Assembly (NCBI RefSeq): GCF_003003265.1
Contig: NZ_PVTL01000001.1
Span: forward strand, 558,001 to 622,000
Direction of reading: 5' to 3'
Length of the DNA stretch: 64,000 nucleotides
Source of the DNA: Glaciihabitans tibetensis
GTDB lineage: Bacteria; Actinomycetota; Actinomycetes; Actinomycetales; Microbacteriaceae
The number at the start of each line of letters is the position of its first letter. Within the stretch, counting starts at the first letter, position 1. The position numbers and the translations under genes are program-made. The notes under the pieces are model-generated. The model did not search any database. It saw nothing but the letters and a program-made list of their open reading frames with translations, and was not told the origin of the DNA. Shown in pieces: positions 1 through 8,831 of the stretch.

Positions 1-1281
1 CCCCTCGGCAACCTGATCCCGGAGTGGAACGACCTCACCTGGCGCGACGAGGGACGTGCCGCGATCGAGCGGCTCCACGCGACAAACAACTTCCCGGAAT
101 TCACCGGCCGACTCTGCCCGGCACCCTGCGAGTCGTCCTGTGTACTCGGGATCAACCAGCCGCCCGTCACCATCAAGCAGGTCGAGGTTTCGATCATCGA
201 CCAGGCGTTCGCGCACGGCTGGGTGCAGCCGCATCCGCCTGAGCGACTCACCGGCAAGACGGTCGCAGTGGTGGGCAGTGGCCCCGCCGGCCTCGCCGCG
301 GCCCAGCAGCTCACGCGAGCGGGTCACACCGTTGCCGTGTACGAACGCGATGACCGCATCGGCGGACTGCTGCGCTACGGCATCCCGGACTTCAAGATGG
401 AAAAGAAGCACATCGAGGCCCGCCTGGCACAGATGACCGCTGAGGGCACTCGGTTCCGTGCCGGCGTCAACATCGGCGTCGACATCAGCTGGGACGACCT
501 GAAGGCCCGCTACGACGCCGTCATCGTGGCCACCGGGGCGACCGTTCCCCGGGACCTACCGATCCCAGGACGCGACCTGCTCGGAGTTCACTTCGCCATG
601 GACTACCTGGTGCAGCAGAACCGTATCGGCGCCGGCGACCACGTCGCCAACCAGATCCGTGCGGAAGGCAAGCACGTTGTGGTTCTCGGCGGTGGAGACA
701 CCGGAGCCGACTGCATCGGAACTGCGCACCGCCAGCACGCCCTGTCGGTCACCAACCTGGCCATCGGCAAGCAGCCGCCCGCTGAGCGCCAGTCGCACCA
801 GCCATGGCCGACCCAGCCCACGCTGTTCGAGGTCTCGAGCGCACACGAGGAGGGCGGGGAGCGGATGTTCCTCGCGTCCACGATTGAGTTCCTGTCCAAC
901 GACGCCGGCGAGGTGCGCGCGATTCGTGTCGCCGAGACGGAGTACCTCGACGGCCGCCGCGTGCCAAAGGCGGGAACCGAGCGAGAAATTCCCGCCGATT
1001 TGGTCCTTTTGGCCCTAGGGTTCACCGGCCCTGAGGCGGAAAATTTGGAAGGACAGCTTCGGCTGCCGATTGACCAGAAGGGCAATGTCAACCGCGACGG
1101 CGACTACCAGACCACCGAGTCCGGTGTCTTTGTTGCGGGCGATGCCGGCCGCGGCCAATCCCTGATCGTGTGGGCAATAGCGGAAGGCCGCGCAGCAGCA
1201 TCCGCAGTTGATCGGTATCTTGAGGGGGAGACACATTTGCCCTTCCCCGTAAAGCCGACCGATCACGCCATCGCAATCTAG
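1..1281 (+). CDS. gltD: Glutamate synthase (NADPH) small subunit, 5' end missing
   Basis: The reading frame is open from base 1 and ends at TAG 1279-1281, giving about 426 residues. The family is usually about 485, so roughly the first 60 are outside the window. GltD feeds NADPH electrons through FAD and Fe-S clusters to the large subunit GltB, which makes glutamate from glutamine and 2-oxoglutarate. Visible are part of the N-terminal cysteine cluster (LCPAPCESSC, near base 112), the first dinucleotide-binding motif (VVGSGPAGLAAA, near 271), the second nucleotide site (VVLGGGDTGADC, near 679) and the C-terminal FAD motif (GVFVAGDAGRGQS). GltB would be expected upstream. The frame that begins at the internal ATG 223 is not the true start. 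Confidence 0.96.
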   Translation, partial: PLGNLIPEWNDLTWRDEGRAAIERLHATNNFPEFTGRLCPAPCESSCVLGINQPPVTIKQVEVSIIDQAFAHGWVQPHPPERLTGKTVAVVGSGPAGLAAAQQLTRAGHTVAVYERDDRIGGLLRYGIPDFKMEKKHIEARLAQMTAEGTRFRAGVNIGVDISWDDLKARYDAVIVATGATVPRDLPIPGRDLLGVHFAMDYLVQQNRIGAGDHVANQIRAEGKHVVVLGGGDTGADCIGTAHRQHALSVTNLAIGKQPPAERQSHQPWPTQPTLFEVSSAHEEGGERMFLASTIEFLSNDAGEVRAIRVAETEYLDGRRVPKAGTEREIPADLVLLALGFTGPEAENLEGQLRLPIDQKGNVNRDGDYQTTESGVFVAGDAGRGQSLIVWAIAEGRAAASAVDRYLEGETHLPFPVKPTDHAIAI

Positions 1282-1353
1282 GGCTGTCACCCCCACGACC
1301 ACCACTGCACCGTCACTGCTCCATCACGGCACCACCACCACAAGAAGGAAACC

Positions 1354-2796
1354 ATGAGACGCGCCAAAATAGTCGCGACGCTCGGCCCAGCCACGTCGAG
1401 CTACGAAAACCTCAGAGCGATCATCGATGCAGGTGTCGATGTAGCACGGATGAACCTCAGCCATGGATCGTACGACGTCCACGAAGAGGTCTACAAGAAC
1501 GTTCGTCAGGCAGCGGATGACTCGGGGCGTGCTGTTGCCGTCCTCGTCGACCTTCAGGGACCCAAGATCCGACTCGGCAAGTTCGAGGGCGGGCCGTACA
1601 ACCTGGCCGTCGGCGACATCTTCAAGATCACCACAGAAGACATCCTCGGAAACAAGGACATCTGCGGCACCACGTTCAAGGGTCTGCCCCAGGACGTCGC
1701 ACCGGGTGACTTCCTCCTCATCGACGATGGCAAGGTCAAGGTCGAGGTGGTGGAAGCAGACGACACCGTCGTCACCACACGCGTCATCGTTGCCGGGCCG
1801 GTGTCGAACAACAAGGGCATCAACCTTCCCGGAGTTGCGGTCAACGTGCCCGCACTGTCCGAGAAGGACGAAGCAGACCTGCGATGGGGCCTTCGTCTCG
1901 GCGCCGACCTGATCGCGCTTTCCTTTGTTCGGGACGCAGCCGATATCGACCGCGTACACGAGATCATGGCTGAAGAGGGCCGCAAGGTCCCCGTCATCGC
2001 GAAGATCGAAAAGCCCCAGGCCGTCGACAACCTTGAGGCCATCATCAACGCGTTTGACGCGATTATGGTCGCCCGCGGCGACCTCGGTGTGGAGCTCCCG
2101 CTCGAGGCGGTGCCGATCGTGCAGAAGCGTGCCGTCGAGCTGGCGCGTCGCATGGCGAAGCCCGTCATCGTCGCAACCCAGATGCTCGAATCCATGATCA
2201 ACAGCCCCGTGCCGACCCGCGCGGAGACCTCGGACGTCGCCAACGCGGTGCTCGACGGTGCTGACGCCGTGATGCTGAGTGGCGAGACGAGCGTGGGCCT
2301 CTACCCCGTCATCACCGTTCAGACGATGGCACGCATTGTGATCTCGACAGAAGAGCACGGGCTGGAGCGTATTCCGGAACTCGGGACCAAGCCGCGCACC
2401 CAGGGCGGCGCGATCACCCTCGCCGCGGCCGAGGTCGCTTCGTTCGTCGACGCCAAGTATGTCTGCGTCTTCACCGAATCCGGTGACGCTGCCCGTCGTA
2501 TGTCCCGTCTCCGCTTCAAGATCCCGATGAAGGCGTTCACGCCGGATGCTGCGATCCGTCGCCGCATGGCACTCATCTGGGGCATCGAGTCGTTTGTGGT
2601 CGACCGGGTCAAGCACACCGACCAGATGTTCCACCAGGTTGACGATGTTCTGCTGCGCGAGGGCCTCGCAGAGATCGGCGACAAGGTCGTGGTCATTTCC
2701 GGTTCCCCTCCCGGGGTCAGCGGATCGACCAACGATCTGCGGGTTCACCGCGTGGGCGACGCTCACGACGCACCGCAGCCGGAGCGTAAAGACTAG
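1354..2796 (+). CDS. pyk: Pyruvate kinase
   Basis: This 480-residue protein has the normal family length. It converts phosphoenolpyruvate and ADP to pyruvate and ATP, the last step of glycolysis, in the cytoplasm. It starts MRRAKIVATLGPATSS, and the active-site regions are plain: the early RMNLSHG stretch, VPVIAKIEKPQAVDN with the catalytic lysine, MVARGDLGVE, and ATQMLESMI. The ATG at 1354 follows an AAGAAGGA ribosome site. A strong hairpin terminator lies just downstream, so it is probably transcribed alone or as the last gene after gltD, 72 bp upstream. Confidence 0.98.
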   Translation: MRRAKIVATLGPATSSYENLRAIIDAGVDVARMNLSHGSYDVHEEVYKNVRQAADDSGRAVAVLVDLQGPKIRLGKFEGGPYNLAVGDIFKITTEDILGNKDICGTTFKGLPQDVAPGDFLLIDDGKVKVEVVEADDTVVTTRVIVAGPVSNNKGINLPGVAVNVPALSEKDEADLRWGLRLGADLIALSFVRDAADIDRVHEIMAEEGRKVPVIAKIEKPQAVDNLEAIINAFDAIMVARGDLGVELPLEAVPIVQKRAVELARRMAKPVIVATQMLESMINSPVPTRAETSDVANAVLDGADAVMLSGETSVGLYPVITVQTMARIVISTEEHGLERIPELGTKPRTQGGAITLAAAEVASFVDAKYVCVFTESGDAARRMSRLRFKIPMKAFTPDAAIRRRMALIWGIESFVVDRVKHTDQMFHQVDDVLLREGLAEIGDKVVVISGSPPGVSGSTNDLRVHRVGDAHDAPQPERKD

Positions 2797-2810
2797 TCAA
2801 AACGCTTCGC

Positions 2811-2854
2811 GGGGGCGTGGATCGGGCCTACGGGCCCGCTTCACGCCCCCTTTT
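2811..2854 (+). terminator. Rho-independent terminator after pyk
   Basis: A 9-bp stem, GGGGGCGTG (2811-2819) with CACGCCCCC (2842-2850), encloses a second small GGGCC/GGCCC palindrome. It is followed by TTTT. It sits 15 bp after the pyk stop. Confidence 0.85.
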
Positions 2855-2959
2855 CTGTGCCCGGCGACGGGAAAACGCCCGCCAACGAGGGCGACAAAGC
2901 TTCCTCATTCGCGGAGACTTTGGGGTACAAACTGCTCCCGGGTGGATCGGGATGGACGA

Positions 2960-3163
2960 TTAGAGTCGCGGGGCGCCCGCCGCGGGGCGCGCTTGCGTGT
3001 CAGGTTGCGGCGCTGCCGTGGTGGGCGGGCCGAGCGTGAATTTGATGCACTGGCCCGCGCCGCACACGGCGCAGTCCGTACCTTTTCGGTAGTGTTCGTG
3101 CGCTTCGTGAGCGTGTCCGCAGACGCACAGCTCCGTGCCCGGCGTCGTGGCATCGTGCGTCAT
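2960..3163 (-). CDS. Small Cys/His-rich protein, putative zinc ribbon
   Basis: A 67-residue minus-strand protein. The N-terminal half carries CVCGHAHEAHEHY, then DCAVCGAGQCIKF: two CxC/CxxC-type knuckles with four histidines between them, an arrangement able to bind a metal. The last 25 residues are Pro/Ala-rich and probably disordered. ATG 3163 is preceded by a clear CGGAGGT ribosome site, which favours this frame over two overlapping ones. Function unknown; a zinc-binding structural or regulatory role is inferred. It diverges from the glycosyltransferase operon. Confidence 0.7.
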   Translation of the reverse strand: MTHDATTPGTELCVCGHAHEAHEHYRKGTDCAVCGAGQCIKFTLGPPTTAAPQPDTQARPAAGAPRL

Positions 3164-3473
3164 AACTCAGTACCTCCGGGCACCTGACGAAAAAAATTTT
3201 CTTCACAGCATTCTACTTTGCGCGCATCTCGGTCGCGCGGCGCAACACCTGTGAATTCGCGGATGGGGGACAGCGCGAACGGAATGCACAGATGGCGGTG
3301 CAGTTCAACCCCGAGCCGACAGCCTTGTCTGGCCCCGGCAGGGGAGGGTAAATTTCCTCACACCCGCCCGATCTTTTGCTTACCCCAAAAGTTCGAGCGA
3401 GTCGTACCTCCGTCAGAGTTGCCGGTGGAGCGCAGCCCAACAGGAAACCCGAATACCTGACAGGAAATGCCAT
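3164..3473. other. Intergenic region between divergent genes
   Basis: No convincing gene is seen in these 310 bp. They hold the 5' regions of the small Cys/His gene (minus) and the glycosyltransferase operon (plus). An A/T-rich palindromic block (GAAAAAAATTTTC, about 3189-3201) lies just upstream of the small gene, unusual in such GC-rich DNA. ACAGGAAA occurs twice (about 3439 and 3460); the second copy probably acts as the ribosome site for 3474. Confidence 0.5.
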
Positions 3474-4328
3474 ATGCGACGCATAATTCGCCGACCCGAA
3501 AAACTCCCACCACGAATTTCTGTTGTGATCCCGGCGCGAAACGAGGCCCGAAACCTCGAAGTAATCCTTCCGGAGTTGCCGCCGGTGCACCAGGTCATCC
3601 TGGTCGACGGCAGTTCCGTCGACGACACCATCGCCACTGCCCAGCGGGTTATGCCCGGTATCGAGGTGATTCGCCAGACACGAACCGGAAAAGGCAACGC
3701 TCTCGCCTGCGGTTTTGCTGCCGTTACGGGCGATATCGTCGTGATGTTCGATGCGGATGGGTCAGCGGACCCAGCTGAGATCCCCGCGTTTGTGGCCGCC
3801 CTGGTGGCCGGCGCCGATGTGGCCAAGGGCAGCCGGTTCTGCGAAGGCGGCGGCAGCGAGGACATCACCGCGTTCCGGCGCCTCGGCAACTACGGCCTCA
3901 ACACGTTGACGAACGTGCTGCTCGGCACCCGCTATACCGACCTGTGCTACGGCTATAACGCCTTCTGGTCGTACGTGCTGCCCCGGCTCGAGTTGCCGGA
4001 CACCGCGCTGCCGAAGCACGCAGACGGACGTATGCACTGGGGTGACGGTTTCGAAATCGAGACCGTGCTCAACTGCCGGTTCGCTACGGGAGGGATGCGG
4101 ATCGTCGAGGTGCCGAGCGTCGAGCGACTGCGCATCCATGGGGAGAGCAACCTGCGCGCCGTGCGCGACGGCCTCAGGGTGTTGAAGACGATCTGGGCCG
4201 AGCGCCAGCGCGGACGGCGCGTGCTTCCCGTGGCCGCCACGAGCGCATCGTGGCGAGAGTCCGTCATCACTCTCGACATCCCGGCGCGGCCCGCGGTAAC
4301 GTCGCTGCCCCACGAGGAGTCGGCGTAA
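3474..4328 (+). CDS. Family 2 glycosyltransferase, dolichyl-phosphate-mannose-synthase-like
   Basis: A 284-residue GT-A fold enzyme. Residues 15-22 (ISVVIPAR) start the nucleotide-sugar domain, and the DxD metal motif is FDADG (residues 92-96). The DLCYGYNAFW stretch near residue 155 is typical of DPM1-like single-sugar transferases. No membrane segment is obvious, so it probably acts at the inner face of the membrane. First gene of a four-gene run: its TAA shares one base with the next ATG. Sugar donor and acceptor cannot be read from the sequence. The ATG at 3474 has a CAGGAAA site 9 nt upstream. Confidence 0.85.
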   Translation: MRRIIRRPEKLPPRISVVIPARNEARNLEVILPELPPVHQVILVDGSSVDDTIATAQRVMPGIEVIRQTRTGKGNALACGFAAVTGDIVVMFDADGSADPAEIPAFVAALVAGADVAKGSRFCEGGGSEDITAFRRLGNYGLNTLTNVLLGTRYTDLCYGYNAFWSYVLPRLELPDTALPKHADGRMHWGDGFEIETVLNCRFATGGMRIVEVPSVERLRIHGESNLRAVRDGLRVLKTIWAERQRGRRVLPVAATSASWRESVITLDIPARPAVTSLPHEESA

Positions 4329-5281
4329 TGCCCGCTTTGCCCACGGTGAGCGTGATCATCTGCGCCTACACGCTCCGTCGCTGGGACGACATGATCGCCT
4401 CTATCGCCTCGGCCGTCCGCCAGCCGGAGGCCACAGAGGTAATTGTCGTGATCGATCACTCGCCGGAGCTACTGGAATTGACCCAACGGGCCTGGACCGG
4501 CCTGACCGTTGTGCCGAACGCGCACCGGCAGGGACTGTCCGGCGCCAGAAACACCGGGTTGGCACTGGCCACGGGTGACATCGTTGCCTTCCTCGACGAT
4601 GACGCGGTCGCAGCAGACGATTGGCTACGGAGGTTGTTGGATCCGTTCGCGGACGCGTCGGTGGTCGCCGTCGGCGGCAAGGCGGCCCCTGCCTGGCCGG
4701 CCGTACGTGCGCCGCGTGCGATTCCGGCGGAGTTGTGGTGGATCGTGGGGTGCAGCTATCGCGGGCTCCCGGAGACGCGGTCCGACGTGCGCAATGTGAT
4801 GGGCTGCACGATGGCGCTGCGTCGAGCCCCGCTGGTGGCGGTGGGCGGCTTCAACCCCGACACGGGCAGAATCGGCCGTCACCCGCTCGGCGACGAGGAG
4901 ACGGAGGTGTGCATCCGCCTGCGCGCCGTCGACCGCACGCGACGGATCGTCTACGAGCCCTCGAGCGTGGTCAATCACCGGGTCACCCCCGACCGGGTAA
5001 CGGTCCAGTACCTGCGATCGCGCTCGTTCTTCGAGGGCGTATCGAAGGCTGCTTTGAGTAAGAGTGTGGGGTCAGGCGACGCCCTGTCCAGTGAGCGGAG
5101 CTACACGTTGCGCGTGCTTCCGCGCGCGGTCGGACGTGAACTCGGAGCTGGTAACTTCGCTGGCGCGTTCGCGATCGTGTTATCGCTCGGCGCCGCCGGA
5201 GTGGGCTATATCTACGGCTCCGTGCATCGGTACAAGGCGCCGGCAGCGCTTCGCGCGGTGCCCACCGAGGTGGTCTCGTGA
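4328..5281 (+). CDS. Family 2 glycosyltransferase
   Basis: A 317-residue GT-A glycosyltransferase. The fold starts VSVIICAYTLRRW (residues 7-19). GLSGARNTGL (69-78) precedes the metal-binding LDDDA (89-93), and a DEETEVCIRLR acidic motif lies in the second half. A hydrophobic stretch near the C-terminus (GAFAIVLSLGAAGVGYIYG) may anchor it to the membrane. The ATG at 4328 overlaps the previous stop by one base and begins right before the conserved domain, so it is preferred to the longer frame from 4250. Its product is unknown, but tight coupling to two other GT2 genes suggests stepwise building of one glycan. Confidence 0.85.
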   Translation: MPALPTVSVIICAYTLRRWDDMIASIASAVRQPEATEVIVVIDHSPELLELTQRAWTGLTVVPNAHRQGLSGARNTGLALATGDIVAFLDDDAVAADDWLRRLLDPFADASVVAVGGKAAPAWPAVRAPRAIPAELWWIVGCSYRGLPETRSDVRNVMGCTMALRRAPLVAVGGFNPDTGRIGRHPLGDEETEVCIRLRAVDRTRRIVYEPSSVVNHRVTPDRVTVQYLRSRSFFEGVSKAALSKSVGSGDALSSERSYTLRVLPRAVGRELGAGNFAGAFAIVLSLGAAGVGYIYGSVHRYKAPAALRAVPTEVVS

Positions 5282-6624
5282 TGCCCCCGCCCGCCGGTGC
5301 GGTGACACGTGCCCAGGAACGCAGCGCCAGCCGCAGGGCACAACCGACGGAGCCCTTCATGATCTCGCCCGCTATGCCCCGCTCTGGCGCACCGGAGTGG
5401 CCGAGTGCCCGCTGGGTGGGGGCTGTGGACGCGTCGGATCTGGTCGGTGCGACTCGAGTGCGCCTCCGGGACTCTGATGGGTACGCCCACGCGCGCTTCC
5501 TCGTGCGGTCGGGCGTGGTGGTTCACGGCTTTGTGGATGTGCCCGTGGCATCAGGGTGGGTGGATGTCACGGAGCTCACCTCCGCGATCGCCCGGCTTTC
5601 TGCGCCCCCGGCAACAACCCGTCCGGCTCTCGACGCGCCGCTGCCGAGCATCACGGTACTCGTGTGCACCCGGGACCGCGCGGACCAGCTCCGAACCTCG
5701 CTGGCTGCGATACTGCGGCTGGACTATCCACGGTTCAACGTGGTCGTCGTCGACAATGCGTCCAGGACTTCCGCTACCCGCGATCTTCTCGAAGCGGAGT
5801 TTTCGGACCCTCGAATCGAACTCGTCGAAGAACCGGTCGCGGGTCTGTCCCGCGCGCGCAACACCGGGTTGCTACTGGCAACGGGGGACATCGTCGCGTT
5901 CACCGACGACGACGTCGTCGTGGACCCTCATTGGCTGCGGCAACTCGCCGGCGCCTACGCTGCTGAGCCCGGCATCGACTGTGTCTCCGGCCTCGTGCCG
6001 AGTGGGGAACTCCGTACCCGCGTGCAGGGATACTTCGACGATCGCGTCACGTGGTCGAAGTCGATACAACCCCGCATCTACTCGATTCATGCTCCGCCAG
6101 CCGACCTGCCGATGTTTCCGTTCTGTGTGGGCCAGTACGGCACGGGAGCCAATTTCTCGCTGCGGCGGTCGGCGGCGCTGGAACTGGGGGGATTCGACAC
6201 GGCATTCGGCGTCGGCACACGCACCGGCGGAGGCGAAGACCTCGACATGTTCACACGGGTCCTGCTGAGCGGCCGCTCCCTCGCGGTTGCTCCGTCGGCG
6301 ATCGTGTGGCACCGCCATCGTGATGACATCACGGAGCTGAAAAAGCAGGCGAAGGGCTACGGCACCGGACTGGGATCCTGGCTGACCAAGCTGATCCTGA
6401 GCCCGCGAACATTGCCCATCGTGTTGGTCCGGGCTCCACGCGCGCTCGTGCGGCTCGTGTCGATCGCGTGGCGAAAACCAGCGGTTTCGGTAGTCGAGTC
6501 CGCAGGTCCAGCAGACGAGTTCGATCGCGCCATAGCCCGCGTTGGTTGGGTCGAGCTGGCATCGGTGGCCCGTGGACCGTGGCTGTTTCTCCGTCAGCGT
6601 CTCGCTGGCGAGCGGACGATGTGA
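5281..6624 (+). CDS. Family 2 glycosyltransferase with N-terminal extra domain
   Basis: A 447-residue protein. Residues 40-108 form a beta-rich region of unknown function (RVRLRDSDGYAHARFLVR and following). The GT-A domain runs from about 122 (PSITVLVCTRDRADQL), with GLSRARNTGLLLATGDIVAF, the TDDDV metal motif, and GGGEDLDMFTR as probable catalytic base region. The C-terminal part has a hydrophobic helix (LPIVLVRAPRALVRLVSI). The start is ATG 5281, overlapping the preceding TGA by one base; GTG 5278 or ATG 5338 are alternatives. Third gene of the operon. Confidence 0.83.
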   Translation: MPPPAGAVTRAQERSASRRAQPTEPFMISPAMPRSGAPEWPSARWVGAVDASDLVGATRVRLRDSDGYAHARFLVRSGVVVHGFVDVPVASGWVDVTELTSAIARLSAPPATTRPALDAPLPSITVLVCTRDRADQLRTSLAAILRLDYPRFNVVVVDNASRTSATRDLLEAEFSDPRIELVEEPVAGLSRARNTGLLLATGDIVAFTDDDVVVDPHWLRQLAGAYAAEPGIDCVSGLVPSGELRTRVQGYFDDRVTWSKSIQPRIYSIHAPPADLPMFPFCVGQYGTGANFSLRRSAALELGGFDTAFGVGTRTGGGEDLDMFTRVLLSGRSLAVAPSAIVWHRHRDDITELKKQAKGYGTGLGSWLTKLILSPRTLPIVLVRAPRALVRLVSIAWRKPAVSVVESAGPADEFDRAIARVGWVELASVARGPWLFLRQRLAGERTM

Positions 6625-6637
6625 TGCGCGGTGGCGC

Positions 6638-7921
6638 ATGACCGAGACAAAGATCCGGATGACGCTACGTGACCGGCTGATGCGTGGCGAGGCCGTGGTC
6701 GGAATCGTCGGACCGCTGAAGGTGCCCGAACGCGCCGCCGTCGTGCGGGCGCTCCACACGCTCGCACTGTGTGGTCCCCAAACGCGCATCGGCCTGGGGT
6801 TCGATCTGGACGGCAAGAGTTGGCGGTACGACCCTGCGGTGCTCGCCCAGTGGTGTGAAGACATTGTGATCACGCTTCCGGCGGTTACCGCGGAGTCCGT
6901 GGTTACCGTAGCCAACCGGCAGGCGTGGCTGTTGGACGCGGAGCACCCGCTGCGCTTCGCGCTCGCGGGGGACTACGTCATCCAGGTGAACGATCACGCG
7001 CTCGGGGACGGCGTTCTCTTCGTCGACCGATTGTCCTCGGTGATCCGGATGGCGGGTGGCACGACGGAGCTCCCGTCGTGGGCCACCACGATACCCGGCA
7101 AGTTTCCCTTGCGATCAGCCGTAGTCTCCACCTTCGTGCGTCGGCGGGGAGCCGTGCGCGCCCTCGTTGCCGATCGCCGTAAGCAACACGGTCGATCGGA
7201 TGAGGCCGCGAGCCGGGAGACCCTGTTGTGGCGACCCGACGTCGCGGTTCTGGACGCGACCATCCCCGCAGCGCAGATGGCCAGTATCAAAAAGTGGAGT
7301 CGGGAGATCGACCCGGCGCTGTCTATCTCGTCGGCTCTAATCGTGTTACTGCGGCGGAGCCTGCAAGAAGCTGGCGTTCCGCTCCAGCATGACACCACGG
7401 TCATTTACAACCTCCGTCGGTATCTCCCGAACACCGAGTGGGTCGTGGACGGCAACTTCATCGCCGGGCTTCCCGTGCGGGTGAAGAGCCCGGACGACGT
7501 GCGTTCCGTTGGTGCCGGGATGCTCGGCCAGATTGAGTCCGCCCGCCCGCTCGCGGCGCTCGTCATCGGTGTGGTGCGGGCCGCAATCTTCGGCGTGCCC
7601 CTGACGCTATGGCGGGAGGTGACGGCTCACCCGCGCATGGAACTCGTCTTCAACAATCTGGGCAGGGCCAGCCCGCTCGAGATCCTGCCCTGGAGTGCTC
7701 CCCCCGGGGGGCGGACCTGTGTGATTGTGACGCGGCCGGGCGGCCCGGAGGAAGCAGTCGCGCTGGTGGCGCTCATCGAGGGTGAGCTGCACGTCACGGT
7801 CACCTTCCACGGGAACGTGTTCGATGCCGACAGGGTGAGCAATGCCCTCCGTCTGCTCGCTGCGGACCCCCTGGGGGAGCGGGTCGCCCCGGAGTCCCAC
7901 GCCGACCCGTCGTCGCCCTAG
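6638..7921 (+). CDS. Putative acyltransferase of the condensation/CAT-like superfamily
   Basis: A 427-residue protein with NDHALGDG at residues 118-125, matching the HxxxDG catalytic motif (H120, D124) of chloramphenicol-acetyltransferase, NRPS condensation, PapA and wax-ester-synthase-like enzymes. A YNLRRYLP segment (257-264) and FNNLG (338-342) fall where that superfamily has its second conserved stretches. I infer transfer of an acyl group to a hydroxyl or amine, perhaps on the glycan made by the three upstream glycosyltransferases. ATG 6638 lies 13 bp after the previous stop and is the first credible in-frame start; the frame also extends back to 6542. No signal peptide is seen. The substrate is unknown. 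Confidence 0.65.
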   Translation: MTETKIRMTLRDRLMRGEAVVGIVGPLKVPERAAVVRALHTLALCGPQTRIGLGFDLDGKSWRYDPAVLAQWCEDIVITLPAVTAESVVTVANRQAWLLDAEHPLRFALAGDYVIQVNDHALGDGVLFVDRLSSVIRMAGGTTELPSWATTIPGKFPLRSAVVSTFVRRRGAVRALVADRRKQHGRSDEAASRETLLWRPDVAVLDATIPAAQMASIKKWSREIDPALSISSALIVLLRRSLQEAGVPLQHDTTVIYNLRRYLPNTEWVVDGNFIAGLPVRVKSPDDVRSVGAGMLGQIESARPLAALVIGVVRAAIFGVPLTLWREVTAHPRMELVFNNLGRASPLEILPWSAPPGGRTCVIVTRPGGPEEAVALVALIEGELHVTVTFHGNVFDADRVSNALRLLAADPLGERVAPESHADPSSP

Positions 7922-7969
7922 CGTTCGGCTGTCACCGACGCAGCGGGGTTGCCTGCCGTGTGGGGGCGG

Positions 7970-8767
7970 TCACTCCGCAAGCGCGGGTTGACCGGGGCAC
8001 TCCGTCAGTACCCGGTACATCGCGTCGCGCTCGGCCGCGGTCACCCACAGCTGGTAGGCGGCCTTCACCGAGATCTGGCGAGCGACGTACTCGCATCGGA
8101 ACGACGAATCGCTCGGCAGCCAGGTCGCGGTGTCGCCATCACCCTTCTGCGAGTTCGACTCCCCATCGACGGCAAGCAGATTGAGCGGATCGTTCGCGAA
8201 GGCCACCCGGGTTTGCTCACTGAATTGTTGCGCGCCGGTCTGCCACGCGTTGGACAGAGCGACCACATGGTCAATCTGGACGAGAGACGAGGTCGCCTCC
8301 CCGCGCACGAAGCTGATCGATTCTCCGGTGTACGGATCGTCGACCACGCCGCGGAGAACACGGCAGTCGTCCCCAAAGACGATCTGGGTGAGGTCACGGG
8401 TCAGGATGTCGTTGCGGGTGTCGCAACCATTTCCGTCAACGTCAATCCAGGCCGCCCCGAACTTCGCTTCGCGGTCATAGCCCGTGCGGGGCGCCTTGCC
8501 CTTGACCTTGATGGTGTCGAGCAGCTCGACGGCCGATCCTGGCTCGCCCACCACGATGGGGTCGGATCCGGCGTCGGGGTTCGGAGCATCGATCGGCGCC
8601 GTGATCTCGTCGGAACTGATCTCGTTGGAGCTGGTCTCGCCGGAGCTCGCGTAAATACCGAACGCGATGAGAGCGAGCAGGCCGAGCAGTGTCACCAGAC
8701 GCGTGCGCCCTGAGCCCGCGCGCGAACTGCGGCCGCGACGAATTGCGGGGGCTGGGCGTCGTGCCAC
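7970..8767 (-). CDS. Membrane-anchored or secreted HNH endonuclease, DUF1524-like
   Basis: A 265-residue protein. It has a basic N-terminus, one hydrophobic segment (residues 24-40, signal peptide or anchor), a Ser/Glu/Asp-rich spacer, then the nuclease domain. The HNH core is IDHVVALSNAW (165-175), with a following Asn/Leu stretch (NDPLNLLAVDGESNSQKGD, 192-210) and TATWLP. Cysteines at 115, 135, 225 and near 255 could form disulfides outside the cell. The family includes secreted nucleases and the C-terminal domain of GmrSD; this solitary exported form more likely degrades extracellular DNA. Convergent with the acyltransferase gene. Confidence 0.85.
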   Translation of the reverse strand: MARRPAPAIRRGRSSRAGSGRTRLVTLLGLLALIAFGIYASSGETSSNEISSDEITAPIDAPNPDAGSDPIVVGEPGSAVELLDTIKVKGKAPRTGYDREAKFGAAWIDVDGNGCDTRNDILTRDLTQIVFGDDCRVLRGVVDDPYTGESISFVRGEATSSLVQIDHVVALSNAWQTGAQQFSEQTRVAFANDPLNLLAVDGESNSQKGDGDTATWLPSDSSFRCEYVARQISVKAAYQLWVTAAERDAMYRVLTECPGQPALAE

Positions 8768-8831
8768 GGGTGTCTCCTCAAACGGACGGCCGTGGGAACG
8801 CGGTTACGGACTCGTGCGGTAGTGCGTATGT

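Noticed and set aside
1324..2766. 480-codon open frame antisense to pyk
   Set aside because: It mirrors pyk almost exactly, has no recognisable domain, and arises from GC-rich codon use in the real gene.
2857..3039. 60-codon plus-strand frame after pyk
   Set aside because: It starts at the pyk terminator, has no ribosome site and no known family, and overlaps the better-supported minus-strand gene.
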